A stretch of DNA of 64,000 nt from Mesorhizobium amorphae (lineage in GTDB: Bacteria > Pseudomonadota > Alphaproteobacteria > Rhizobiales > Rhizobiaceae), in NCBI RefSeq assembly GCF_014843845.1, contig NZ_JHQS01000006.1, forward strand, positions 186,001 to 250,000, given 5' to 3'. Positions 41,283 to 50,602 of this stretch are shown in pieces (the first letter of the stretch is position 1; each line of letters opens with the position of its first letter). The notes under the pieces were generated by a model, which saw only the letters and a list, made by a program, of their open reading frames with translations, did no database searches and was not told where the DNA came from. Position numbers and translations under genes: made by a program.

Positions 41283-41391
41283 TGCCGGTCCCAACACCGG
41301 CGTTTTTAACACTGCAATTGTGGTGCCAGTGGCAAATGACCCATTACGGGACAGTCCGCTAGTGTTCCACTGACCGACCTAATGCCCGCTC

Positions 41392-41438
41392 AGCGGTCCT
41401 CCAGCCTGCTCCGTTGGTGCTTCTTCGGGTGGCGACGT
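41392..41438. repeat. 47-bp direct repeat, copy 1
   Basis: Closely matches 42043-42089 (AGCGGTCCTCCAGCCT..., a few mismatches). Read leftward it could encode PPEEAPAE-type ends, so both may be tails of lost genes. Confidence 0.5.
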
Positions 41439-41564
41439 AGCCGACATGGGAAACCTGACAGCTGTCGCGCGGGCAAGCGTGGCACGGTTCTTGCTTCAAC
41501 AGCTTCAGGCACGCCGGGCGCGAAGACCTGTTCCACATCGATACCGGCGTGTGAGGTTGGGACA

Positions 41565-41777
41565 ATGATGTCGCGTAAGCTTCTGTTCGCCCTTCCCGCA
41601 GTGTTCTTGGCCACCGCCTTGGGGGTAGCCCTCTGGTCGTCCGTCACCTCATGGGAATTTCTGGCTGCGACCCAATCCGGTTCGGTCTTTTGTTCAAGCG
41701 GTCCACCACCCGGGACCGTATCGGCGTCGGCGTCGCGGACTTTGCCACCATGCCCGCCGGGCGCCACAAGGTCATAA
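41565..41777 (+). CDS. Short exported protein ORF, 70 aa
   Basis: ATG 41565: MMSRKLLFALPAVFLATALGVALW is a good signal peptide. The mature part is Pro/Ser-rich with two Cys. No strong RBS. Possible small secreted protein. Confidence 0.3.
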   Translation: MMSRKLLFALPAVFLATALGVALWSSVTSWEFLAATQSGSVFCSSGPPPGTVSASASRTLPPCPPGATRS

Positions 41778-42330
41778 GGGAGCGCATCGATGGCCGCGAG
41801 ACTGTGGATTGCCCAGACAAGAACTGGAGATGAACAGCCCTCTGCAGCGGCGTATTGCAGAGATTGTGTCATGGAGTGGTGGGCTTTGATCACTCGGTTG
41901 GCATCGGCCATTCGCGAATTCGTTGCACCGCGCTACCGGCCAGAACTTCACTATATGCGCGGCCCCGGTCCGGCCTGCGCGCGCCGCGTGAGCACGCGCT
42001 GAAGGCCGGTTTCATCCTTGCAAGCGCCACGTCTTGGTCAGTAGCGGTCCTCCAGCCTACTCCGCTGGTGCTTCTTCCGGTGGCGGCGTCAGGACTGTGA
42101 TGTCCATTCTGGCGATCGTCGATGCCGCCCGACCTTGCGCACCAGGATCCGCGTCGCCGGCTTCGGTAACCATCGCCTGACGCCGTCGGCGCTGTTGCCT
42201 CCAGGGCGTGGCGAAGGCCGAGCGCATTCCTTGGGCGGAAACGCGCCGTTAACGTCGTTCGCGGGTGACAGGATGTCTGTCCCAGATCGAGAGTGTAAAG
42301 TTCTGCTTGCTGTCAGCCGCGGAGGCGGAA
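41778..42330. other. Stretch without a supported gene
   Basis: Contains the second copy of the 47-bp repeat (42043-42089). No ORF with convincing composition on either strand. Confidence 0.4.
42043..42089. repeat. 47-bp direct repeat, copy 2
   Basis: See 41392-41438. The two copies lie 651 bp apart in the same orientation, a substrate for deletion by recombination. Confidence 0.5.
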
Positions 42331-42582
42331 ATGAATTTGCTTCGGATAGCGCTCTTGTGCACGGCGATGATCGGCCTGGTAGGGCCAGCGGCCGTTCGCG
42401 CTGAGGATCAGCCTGCTCCGCCGAACGACGAAGCAGCGCCAGAGCGGCCGCCAGTTCATTGCGAAGGACAGAATTGCCTGCCGCCGGCCGAGGACCCTGT
42501 CGAGGCATGCAAGGGGCAAGACTGCACACCGGCTCCAGTGATTGACCAGACGCCAGCTCCGGAGATCGAGCAGGTCAAGTGA
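42331..42582 (+). CDS. Secreted protein with duplicated CxGQxC motif, 83 aa
   Basis: ATG 42331 directly after GGAGGCGGAA. A signal peptide (MNLLRIALLCTAMIGLVGPAAVRAE) is followed by a Pro/Glu-rich chain carrying CEGQNC and CKGQDC, two copies of a CxGQxC motif about 20 residues apart. Could bind metal or form disulfides in the periplasm. Unknown family. Confidence 0.65.
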   Translation: MNLLRIALLCTAMIGLVGPAAVRAEDQPAPPNDEAAPERPPVHCEGQNCLPPAEDPVEACKGQDCTPAPVIDQTPAPEIEQVK

Positions 42583-42640
42583 GCAGCGTCGGCCCATGTC
42601 TGAGATTCCGTGAAAGCCGGGAAAGCGGCACTGCCTCTGA

Positions 42641-42934
42641 TCAAAACGGAACAAATGGCGCCGGCTGTTCGCACCGATAAACCATGCACTGACCGTCACT
42701 GGTCGGGACATAGTCAACCATCGGCACGTAAGGAGCATCGCAGTCATTGCCGAATTGGCGGACATAGCGATCATAGGTATTCGGTCCGGTGCTCAGCACA
42801 GTCGCATGCTGGCTCTGGATCAACGCCTGGGTCTGCGCGCAGGTCATCGTTCGCGTGTCGGGCCGAGCGTTTGCGAAATTTGTAGCCGCAATCACTATCG
42901 CTGCCGCGCAAAGCATGGTCCCGCGTATGGTCAT
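42641..42934 (-). CDS. Small periplasmic protein, 97 aa
   Basis: It starts MTIRGTMLCAAAIVIAATNFANARPD (signal peptide) at ATG 42934, GAGGATG upstream. The mature part TRTMTCAQTQALIQSQHATVLSTGPNTYDRYVRQFGNDCDAP... has four Cys and ends in a Phe/Pro tail. I recall similar short secreted proteins in rhizobia; function unknown. Confidence 0.7.
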   Translation of the reverse strand: MTIRGTMLCAAAIVIAATNFANARPDTRTMTCAQTQALIQSQHATVLSTGPNTYDRYVRQFGNDCDAPYVPMVDYVPTSDGQCMVYRCEQPAPFVPF

Positions 42935-43061
42935 GGTGGCATCCTCGCAAAAAACGTTGTGCTGCCAAAATTCGCAGGCCCGCAACGGTCGCGCTGTCAC
43001 GATGCAGCGTGCGAGGCCGAGGTCGCCTCGATTTGGCAGGACTTGAACGGCATCCGGTCCA

Positions 43062-44309
43062 TTAGGAAACCGCGCCAAACACCACCGTCTGCAGCAGCCC
43101 TCCGCCCTGCCGGTTCTCCAGCCGGATCGTGCCGCCGTAGCGCTCGATGATCTCCTTGGCGATCGCGAGGCCCAGCCCCGCGCCGGGGATAGATTGCGCG
43201 CGGGCCGGATCGACCCGGAAGAACGGCTCGAACGCCTTGTTCAGGAGGTCCGGCGGAATGCCGGGCCCGCGATCGGCGATGGTGAGAACGGCCCGGCCAC
43301 CTTGCCCGGTGAGCGCAATGGTGCAGCTTTTGCCGTGCGTCGCGGCGTTGACGATCAGATTGCGCAGCGCGCGGCGCAGCCCGAGCGCGCCGGCTTTGAC
43401 CGACACCTTGTCGAGATGGTCGATCGAGACCGCATGGCCGGCCGAAATCATCTCGGTTTCGATATCGCGGACCAGCCTGTCGAGCTCCACCGGCTCCACC
43501 GCATCCTGGTTGACCTCCTCGCGCACCAGCCGGATGGCGCTGTCGGCGATGCGATCGAGCTCGTCGAGATCGTGAAGCCACTTGTCGCGATCGTCGTCGA
43601 GGAATTCGGCCCGCAGCCGCATCCGCGTCATCGGTGTTCTGAGGTCGTGCCCGGCGGCGGCGACCAGCCGCATGCGGCTTTCCATCGCCGTCTTCAGCCT
43701 GGCGGAAAGCTGGTTGAGCGCATGTGCGGTCGCCCTGACCTCGGCCGACCCTTCCTCAGGCACCGCCGCTAAAACGCCGTCCGAGCCGATCTTGCTGACC
43801 GCGGTCTCGAGCATCTCCAGCGGCCGCACCAGCACGGCGGTGAAATAGACCGACACGGCGGTAGCGCCCAGTACGATCAGCGTGATCCAGCCCGAGAGCA
43901 CGAACCAGGCATCTCGCGGTGGCCCGAAATCGGGGACATCGACGATCATCCAGCGATTGTCGAGCAGCGCGACCGAAGCGACCATGCCGGGTCTGCCGAC
44001 ATTGCGGCTGACGACGGCCGAAACATCAAGGCCCAACTCGTGCATGATGTGGTTGAGCACATGGGTGTGCCTTTGGTCTGCGACTCCATCGGCGGGCTTA
44101 TCGCTGAGATTGACCGGTGCGTCGCCGGCGCCCGGCACGTGGCCCGGGACCAGTTGCACCATCAACTGGATCTGACGAGCCACCGGCCCCATGCTCAACT
44201 CGGGTGACGGCCCGCCAAGCACCTTGATGGCGACGATCGTTGCAAGGCCGACAACGCCGACGATCGAGACGACCAAGAGGATGATCAGGCGCCGGCGCAG
44301 CGACTTCAT
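43062..44309 (-). CDS. Sensor histidine kinase (EnvZ/CpxA type)
   Basis: A 415-aa protein: TM1 about 10-30, periplasmic sensor 31-135, TM2 about 137-160, HAMP to ~210, HisKA with phospho-acceptor His221 in AAGHDLRTPMTRMR, and an ATPase domain with NLIVNAATHG (N box), TIADRGPGIPPDL (G1) and GAGLGLAIAKEI (G2). Its ATG overlaps the response-regulator stop (ATGA). It is divergent from a Spy-like gene and an RND pump, which suggests it senses envelope stress or a toxic compound. Confidence 0.93.
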   Translation of the reverse strand: MKSLRRRLIILLVVSIVGVVGLATIVAIKVLGGPSPELSMGPVARQIQLMVQLVPGHVPGAGDAPVNLSDKPADGVADQRHTHVLNHIMHELGLDVSAVVSRNVGRPGMVASVALLDNRWMIVDVPDFGPPRDAWFVLSGWITLIVLGATAVSVYFTAVLVRPLEMLETAVSKIGSDGVLAAVPEEGSAEVRATAHALNQLSARLKTAMESRMRLVAAAGHDLRTPMTRMRLRAEFLDDDRDKWLHDLDELDRIADSAIRLVREEVNQDAVEPVELDRLVRDIETEMISAGHAVSIDHLDKVSVKAGALGLRRALRNLIVNAATHGKSCTIALTGQGGRAVLTIADRGPGIPPDLLNKAFEPFFRVDPARAQSIPGAGLGLAIAKEIIERYGGTIRLENRQGGGLLQTVVFGAVS

Positions 44310-45031
44310 GCCTCGGCCTCCGCCGTCTCGACGCGGGCGGCGAGCTGGTAGCCGCCATTGCGCACCGTTTTGAACAGAGGCCCCTCGCCGGTGTCGCCAA
44401 ACTTGCGCCGCAGCCGGCTCATCAGCACGTCGACGGAACGGTCGAGCGGATCGCGCTCGCGGCCTTGCGTCAGGTCGAGAAGCTGGTCACGCGACAAGAG
44501 CCGTCCGGGACGGTCGAGGAAGACCTGCAGCAGGTCGAACTCGGCGCCGGTGAGGTCGATGAGCGCGCCCTCGGCATCCGTCACCTTGCGCGTGTCCGGT
44601 TCCAGCCTGTAGCCGGCGAATTGGTAGACGCGCACGCGCGGCGGGGCGGCCTCTTCCGGCGCCGAGCGCCGCAGCACGGCGCGAATGCGGGCGGTGAGTT
44701 CGCGCGGATTGAACGGCTTGCCGAGATAGTCGTCGGCGCCAAGCTCCAGCCCGATGATGCGGTCGACATCTTCCTTCAGCGCCGTCAGCAGGATCACCGG
44801 AATATGCGGCTTGCGGTCGCGCAAGGCGCGGCAGATATCGAGCCCAGAGCCGTCGGGCAGCATGACGTCAAGCACGATCAGGTCGAACTGGCCCGTGCCG
44901 AGCTTCTGTTCGCATTCGCGCCGGTCGGCCGCCACCGAGACGCGAAAGCCCTGGCCGTCGAGATAACGCCCGAGAAGAGTCCTGATCTCGCGGTCGTCGT
45001 CGACGACAAGGATATGGGGTTGCGCCTGCAT
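44306..45031 (-). CDS. OmpR-family response regulator
   Basis: A 241-aa protein. Receiver domain 1-120 with acidic pair Asp11/Asp12, phospho-acceptor Asp55 in LIVLDVMLPDG and the Lys of LGKPFNP. The C-terminal winged HTH is of OmpR/PhoB type (DLTGAEFDLLQVFLDRPGRLLSRDQLLDLT ... RSVDVLMSRLRRKFG). Translationally coupled to the kinase downstream. Likely controls the divergent spy-like/RND operon across the 213-bp intergenic region. Confidence 0.94.
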   Translation of the reverse strand: MQAQPHILVVDDDREIRTLLGRYLDGQGFRVSVAADRRECEQKLGTGQFDLIVLDVMLPDGSGLDICRALRDRKPHIPVILLTALKEDVDRIIGLELGADDYLGKPFNPRELTARIRAVLRRSAPEEAAPPRVRVYQFAGYRLEPDTRKVTDAEGALIDLTGAEFDLLQVFLDRPGRLLSRDQLLDLTQGRERDPLDRSVDVLMSRLRRKFGDTGEGPLFKTVRNGGYQLAARVETAEAEA

Positions 45032-45244
45032 TCTTCGCCCGGTTGCCTGTTCGCTTTGGATTATAGGGAGAGCCGCAGGCGAACGGCATGGAAAATTGCA
45101 ACCGAATGTTTCCGGCCGGCGAACAGAAACATTCGGAAACAAATCTCCCTTTTGTGGAAACCTTCGGCAACGCGCCGAAGCAAAGCGGCAAAAGACGCCT
45201 CCTATCCTCCAGCCATCCGAAGCATGTGGGAAAGGAAAAACATC

Positions 45245-45904
45245 ATGCGAAGCAGACTTTTTGCCCTCGGCCTCTTCTCGGTCGCCGCCATTCATCCGGC
45301 GCTGGCGCAGCAAGCCGACCCTGGCGCCCCCTCCGGCGAACCGCCAATGGTGGCCATGCAGGACAGCCCGGACCAGGGCCCGATGCAACCCGGTCCGCAT
45401 GGACCGATGCGGCACCGGCCGGAAGGTTTTGGCCCGCAGCGCTTCGGCGCACAGCGCATGGGACCGCCGCCGGAACTCATGCTGGCAGCCCGGCTCTCGG
45501 CGCTTGAAACCAAGGTTGGCATTCGGGCCGAGCAGCTCGACGCCTGGCGCGACTACACCAGTGCGCTGCAGGAGACGCTGACGCCACCGTTGCCTGATCA
45601 TGGTCCGGGCGGCTCCGGTGGACGCGGCCCCGACGCCGGAAAGCCCGGCCCCGATGGCAGCGCCGCTCAGGCACCGCGCGACCCGTTCGCCCGTCAGGAA
45701 AGCCTCGCCGACGACATCACCAAACGTGCGGTTTCGGCCGGCAAGCTGAAGGATGCAATTACCGCGCTCCGCGCCAAGCTGACGCCCGAACAGCTCGAAA
45801 TCCTCGCTTCGGCGGAACGGCCACACGGACCACCCCCCGGTCCCGGAGGTCTTCCTGACCATGGCAGGCAGTTCCCGCCGCCCGAGAATGGCTCGCAACT
45901 CTGA
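45245..45904 (+). CDS. Spy/CpxP-like (LTXXQ) periplasmic protein
   Basis: A 219-aa protein with a signal peptide (cleavage after ALA, about residue 21). The rest is Pro/Gly/Asp-rich with a helical core and LTPEQLEILAS near residue 178, the LTxxQ-type motif of Spy/CpxP stress proteins. Such proteins bind metals or act as periplasmic chaperones and often modulate the neighbouring kinase. Divergent from the two-component genes. Confidence 0.75.
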   Translation: MRSRLFALGLFSVAAIHPALAQQADPGAPSGEPPMVAMQDSPDQGPMQPGPHGPMRHRPEGFGPQRFGAQRMGPPPELMLAARLSALETKVGIRAEQLDAWRDYTSALQETLTPPLPDHGPGGSGGRGPDAGKPGPDGSAAQAPRDPFARQESLADDITKRAVSAGKLKDAITALRAKLTPEQLEILASAERPHGPPPGPGGLPDHGRQFPPPENGSQL

Positions 45905-46015
45905 CCGGTTGCGCCGGCCGGCCCGTTGACCACCCGTTCTCGGGCCGGCCGGTCTCCTTTGTCCCAAAATGGCGGCCGGTTTGTCCGGCCGTCATCGAGC
46001 AACGAAAGCACGACA

Positions 46016-46222
46016 ATGTGGGAAGCCCTGATGATGCTGCGGCTGATCGTGTCGATGGGTCCGCCGTCCCTGCCGATCGGTCATGTCGCTCGCGCCATGC
46101 CGCCGGCCCTGCCGGCCGACACGCTGAAGGGCGCGGTCCGGTTGAGCTTTGCCGCCTACCGCCTGTCGCTTCCGATTTCCGCACGTTTGAGCACCGAAGA
46201 TCATGACCAGAAAATTGCGTAG
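46016..46222 (+). CDS. Short ORF overlapping the adaptor start, 68 aa
   Basis: ATG 46016: MWEALMMLRLIVSMGPPSLPIGHVARAMPP... Hydrophobic N-terminus. Its 3' end overlaps the adaptor gene start by 20 bp, which would allow coupling, but no RBS or family supports it. Confidence 0.3.
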   Translation: MWEALMMLRLIVSMGPPSLPIGHVARAMPPALPADTLKGAVRLSFAAYRLSLPISARLSTEDHDQKIA

Positions 46223-47354
46223 GAGCCATCTTCTCCTTGTAGCCGTGCTGGTCGCAGCCGGCGTCGTCGCAGTGCTCAACGCCTATGGCCGCGGCACGGC
46301 CGAACCCGCTGCGCAAACGGCCGCGCCGGTTCAGGCCGCCACGCTGACCGTATCCGTCGAGGCGGTCCGTTCCGATGCCATCAAATCTTCCGTCGGTGCC
46401 ACCGGCACGGTCGCTGCCTGGCAGGAAGCAACGATCGGCGCGGAAGAGAGCGGCTTGCGCCTGACCGATGTCCTGGTTGCCGAGGGCGACCGCGTCAAGG
46501 CAGGCGATGTTGTTGCGCGCCTCGACGCCTCGCTGCTCAAGGCCCAGCTCGCCGAGCAGAAGGCCGCGGTCACGCAAGCCCAAGCGACGCTGGACTCGGC
46601 AGTCTCCGCCGCTGCCCGCGCCGACAGGCTGCTGGCCAGCAACGCTGTCAGCGCCGAGACCGCGGAAGAGAAAGCAACCGCCGTCAAGACCGGCCAGGCG
46701 CAAGTCGAACAGGCCGAGGCCGCTGCAGAGAGATTGCAGGCCGAACTCGACCGGACGACCATCCGCGCCCCCTTCGACGGCATTGTCTCCAGCAAGCCCG
46801 CTGTCGCCGGCTCGATCATTCAGGCCGGCACCGAGTTGATGAAGATCATCCGCGACGGCAGGCTGGAGGTCGGCGTCCTCGTCCCCGAAAAGGACCTGGC
46901 GGCGATCTCGATCGGCCAGTCGGTGAACGTCGCCGACGCTTCCGGCCGCAGCTTTACCGGCAGCGTTTCCTCCATTGCCGAGACGGTCAATTCGACCACG
47001 CGGCTTGCCACCGTCTATGTCGGCCTCGGCGAAGGCTCCGGCCTGAGGCCCGGCATGTTTGCCCGCGTGTCGATAGCCACCGCTGCCTCGCAGCAGCTCA
47101 GCGTCGCCGAGGCGGCCCTCGTCTGGCATGACGGCCAGCCGGCGGTTTTCGTCGTCGACGGCGCAGGCAAGGTCAGCGCGCGCTCCGTCACAACCGGCGC
47201 CCGCCAGAACGGCCGCGTCGCCATCGAGAGCGGCCTGTCGGCAGGCGACAGCGTCGTCGTCGCTGGCGCCGGCTTCCTCAGCGACGGCAATCTGGTTCGC
47301 ATCGCCTCTGCCGAGGCCGACGCCTCCGCGCCCTCGACGGAGACAGCCCAATGA
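46203..47354 (+). CDS. RND efflux periplasmic adaptor (MFP)
   Basis: A 383-aa protein with an N-terminal membrane anchor (8-27), a lipoyl/biotinyl half motif (GTVAAWQEATIGAEESGLRLTDVLVAEGDRVKAGDVVARLD), an alpha-helical hairpin (about 110-180), the second lipoyl half (TIRAPFDGIVSSKPAVAGSII) and beta-barrel domains. It bridges the inner-membrane pump and the outer-membrane channel. Its stop overlaps the permease start (ATGA). Confidence 0.94.
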   Translation: MTRKLRRSHLLLVAVLVAAGVVAVLNAYGRGTAEPAAQTAAPVQAATLTVSVEAVRSDAIKSSVGATGTVAAWQEATIGAEESGLRLTDVLVAEGDRVKAGDVVARLDASLLKAQLAEQKAAVTQAQATLDSAVSAAARADRLLASNAVSAETAEEKATAVKTGQAQVEQAEAAAERLQAELDRTTIRAPFDGIVSSKPAVAGSIIQAGTELMKIIRDGRLEVGVLVPEKDLAAISIGQSVNVADASGRSFTGSVSSIAETVNSTTRLATVYVGLGEGSGLRPGMFARVSIATAASQQLSVAEAALVWHDGQPAVFVVDGAGKVSARSVTTGARQNGRVAIESGLSAGDSVVVAGAGFLSDGNLVRIASAEADASAPSTETAQ

Positions 47355-50300
47355 ACGCCATTTCCTCCTGGTCGATCCGCAACCCGGTTCCGACCATCGT
47401 ATTGTTCCTCTCGCTGACGATTGCCGGCCTCTACGGCTTCATGCAGCTGCGCACCAACAACATGCCCGACATCGACCTGCCGACGGTCACGGTGACGGTT
47501 GCGCAGCCGGGTGCCGCGCCAAGCGAGATGGAGGTGCAGGTCGCGCGCGTGGTCGAAAATGCCGTGGCGACGCTCGAAGGCGTCGACGACGTCTCGACCT
47601 CGATCAGCGAGGGCTCTTCCGTCACCACGGTCGAGTTCACCCTCGGCACCGATCCCGAGACCGCCACCAACGACGTCCGCAACGCCGTATCCGAAGTGCA
47701 GTCCAGTCTGCCGGCCGCAGCCCAGACGCCGGTGGTGGCCAAGGTCAACGCGACGGGCAATTCGGTGCTGACCTATGTGGTCGAGGCGCCGTCCATGTCG
47801 CCCGATGCGTTGAGCTGGTATATCGACAACGATGTCGCCAAGGCCCTGCTCGGCGTCGACGGCGTCTCCAAGATCACCCGCTCGGGCGGCGTCGACCGCG
47901 TCATCCGCGTCGAGCTCGATCCCGATCGCCTGGCGGCACTCGGCATCAGCGCCGGCGATGTCAGCCAGACGCTCGCCTCCAACAACGTCAACCAGCCTGG
48001 CGGCCGCACCGCCATCGGCGGCCAGGAACAGTCCGTGCGCACGCTGGCCAGCGCGACGAGCGTCGAGGCGCTGGCCGACACCCGCATCGCGCTTTCAGGC
48101 GCCGGGGACGTCAAGCTCTCCGATCTCGGCACCGTGGTGGACAGTTGGGAAAAGCCGCGCCAGGCGGCCTATCTCGACGGCAGGCAGGTCGTAGCCTTCA
48201 ACGTCTACAGGTCGGTCGGTTCCAGCGAGATCGACGTCGTCAAGGCCGCGCGCGCCACGATCGCCGAAATGGGCGCAAAGACCACGACGGCGAAATTCAC
48301 GGAAGTCACCTCCTCGTCCGGCTTCGTGCAGGAAAGCTACGATGCAGCGCTCGAGGCGCTGTGGATGGGCGCCCTGCTTGCGATCGGCGTCGTCTGGCTG
48401 TTCCTGCGCGACATCAGGGCGACCCTGGTGTCGGCGATCGCCATGCCGCTGTCGCTGATCCCGACCTTTGCGGTGATGGCGGCCTTCGACATCTCGCTCA
48501 GCAACATCACTCTGCTTGCTCTGTCGCTGGTGGTCGGCATCCTCGTCGACGACGCCATCGTCGAGATCGAGAACATCGTGCGCCATATGCGCCAGACCGG
48601 CGCCAGCGCTTACCAGGCGGCGATCGAGGCGGCCGACGAGATCGGGCTTGCCGTGGTGGCGACCACAGCGACCATCGTCGCCGTGTTCCTGCCGGTGGCC
48701 TTCATGCCCGGCATTCCCGGAAAGTTCTTCCTGAGCTTCGCCATCGCCGTCTGCGTCTCGGTGCTGTTCTCGCTGCTGGTAGCGCGCATGCTCACACCGC
48801 TGATGGGCGCCTATCTGGTGCGTGCCGGCGGCCATAGCGAGGAGGATACGCCGGCCTGGGTGCCGAGCTATCTGTGGCTGTTGCGCAAGGCGCTCGACCA
48901 CCGTTGGATCACACTGTTCGCCGGCATTGCCTTCTTCGCTGGCTCGATGGCGCTGGCAACGAAGCTGCCGACCGAATTCATGGCGGCGACCGATCGCGGC
49001 CGCTCGATGATCTCCGTCGAACTGCAGCCGGGCTCGACGATCGAACAGACGACGGCCGTCGTGCAAAACATCACCAAGCGGCTCAAGCACGAGCCGGCCG
49101 TCGACAGCATCTTCGCCACCATCGGCACGGCTGCTGCCTCGGGCGGCGGGCCGAATCAGGGCTCGAGCTCGGCCGAGGTGCGCACCGCCACCGTCACCGT
49201 CAACCTCAAGCCGCGCGCAGAACGCACGGTCAGCCAGCAGGAATTCGAGGCCGAAACCTCGCCCAAGCTCAACGACATTGCGGGCGCCCGCATCCAGTTC
49301 GGCGCCGACGGTTCTTCCGGCGCCAAAGTGTCGATCACCCTGGTCGGCGACGACGGCGCCGCACTTGAGAAGGCAAGCGACGCGCTGATCGACCAGATGA
49401 AATCGGTCCCCGGCCTGATCAATCCGACCTCTACGGCCGCGACGACCAAACCGGAGCTCATCGTGCGTCCCGACAGCGCCAAGGCGGCTGAACTCGGCAT
49501 CACGCCGACCGAGATCGCCGCGACGGTCAAGATCGCCACCATCGGCGACACCGACACCAGCCTGGCGAAATTCAATCTCGGCGACCGCCAGGTGTCGATC
49601 GTCGTCACTCTGCCGGACGGCGCCATCGACGATCCGGCCAAGCTCGCCATGCTGCCGCTGACCGGCAGCAAGGGCACCGTGCCGCTGGGTGCCCTGGCCG
49701 ACATCGGCTTCAACGCCGGCCCGAACAGCATCACGCGGGTCGACCGCAGCCGCAGCGCGACCATCGAGGCGGACCTTTCCGGCCTCACCCTTGGCCAGGC
49801 GACCACGGCGATCGGCGCCTTGCCGGTCATGCAGAACCTGCCGGCCGGGGTGCACGAGCTGGCGCGCGGCGACGCCGCCCGCATGCAGGAATTGTTCTCG
49901 GGCTTTGCCACGGCGATCGCCGCCGGCATCCTGCTGATGTACCTGACGCTTGTCCTTTTGTTCCGCAGCTTCGTGCAGCCGGTGACCATCCTGGTCGCGC
50001 TGCCGCTGTCGATCGGCGGCGCACTCGGCTTCCTGCTCATCACCGGCAAGGCGCTTGGCGTGACGTCGCTGATCGGCCTTTTGATGCTGATGGGCATCGC
50101 TGCCAAGAACTCGATCCTGCTCGTCGAATACGCTTTGGTCGCCGAGAAGGGGCGCGGCCTCAGCCGCTTCGAGGCGCTGCTCGACGCCGCCCGCAAGCGC
50201 GCCCGGCCGATCGTCATGACCTCGATCGCCATGGGCGCCGGCATGCTGCCGATCGCGCTCGGCATCGGCGCCGACGCCGAGACACGCGCGCCGATGGCCA

Positions 50301-50473
50301 TCGCCGTGGTCGGCGGACTGCTCTCCTCGACGGTGCTCAGCCTCGTCTATGTGCCTGTGGTCTACACCTTCATGGACGACATCCAGCGCTTCTTCGCCCG
50401 CCATCTCGGCAAGCTGCTGGTGGAGCGAACCGACGCCGACCGACAGATAGCGGACGCCAATACCGCAAGCTGA
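47351..50473 (+). CDS. RND multidrug/metabolite efflux permease
   Basis: A 1040-aa inner-membrane antiporter. 12 predicted TM helices in two halves with large periplasmic loops. Asp400 and Asp401 in LVVGILVDDAIVEIEN (TM4) are the proton-relay pair of the HAE-1 type. It drives proton-coupled export of drugs, detergents or phenolics. It forms an operon with the adaptor, with the outer-membrane factor 130 bp further on. Confidence 0.96.
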   Translation: MNAISSWSIRNPVPTIVLFLSLTIAGLYGFMQLRTNNMPDIDLPTVTVTVAQPGAAPSEMEVQVARVVENAVATLEGVDDVSTSISEGSSVTTVEFTLGTDPETATNDVRNAVSEVQSSLPAAAQTPVVAKVNATGNSVLTYVVEAPSMSPDALSWYIDNDVAKALLGVDGVSKITRSGGVDRVIRVELDPDRLAALGISAGDVSQTLASNNVNQPGGRTAIGGQEQSVRTLASATSVEALADTRIALSGAGDVKLSDLGTVVDSWEKPRQAAYLDGRQVVAFNVYRSVGSSEIDVVKAARATIAEMGAKTTTAKFTEVTSSSGFVQESYDAALEALWMGALLAIGVVWLFLRDIRATLVSAIAMPLSLIPTFAVMAAFDISLSNITLLALSLVVGILVDDAIVEIENIVRHMRQTGASAYQAAIEAADEIGLAVVATTATIVAVFLPVAFMPGIPGKFFLSFAIAVCVSVLFSLLVARMLTPLMGAYLVRAGGHSEEDTPAWVPSYLWLLRKALDHRWITLFAGIAFFAGSMALATKLPTEFMAATDRGRSMISVELQPGSTIEQTTAVVQNITKRLKHEPAVDSIFATIGTAAASGGGPNQGSSSAEVRTATVTVNLKPRAERTVSQQEFEAETSPKLNDIAGARIQFGADGSSGAKVSITLVGDDGAALEKASDALIDQMKSVPGLINPTSTAATTKPELIVRPDSAKAAELGITPTEIAATVKIATIGDTDTSLAKFNLGDRQVSIVVTLPDGAIDDPAKLAMLPLTGSKGTVPLGALADIGFNAGPNSITRVDRSRSATIEADLSGLTLGQATTAIGALPVMQNLPAGVHELARGDAARMQELFSGFATAIAAGILLMYLTLVLLFRSFVQPVTILVALPLSIGGALGFLLITGKALGVTSLIGLLMLMGIAAKNSILLVEYALVAEKGRGLSRFEALLDAARKRARPIVMTSIAMGAGMLPIALGIGADAETRAPMAIAVVGGLLSSTVLSLVYVPVVYTFMDDIQRFFARHLGKLLVERTDADRQIADANTAS

Positions 50474-50602
50474 CTGGACATCAATCAAGGCAGCCCGCCC
50501 AATCATGGCTTCGTTGTCGTCCGACAGCGGCCTCACGAATGCCCCGGCCGTATCGACGGATACCAGGCCGGGGCCACGACCAATCCTAGTTGAGGGTAAG
50601 AT

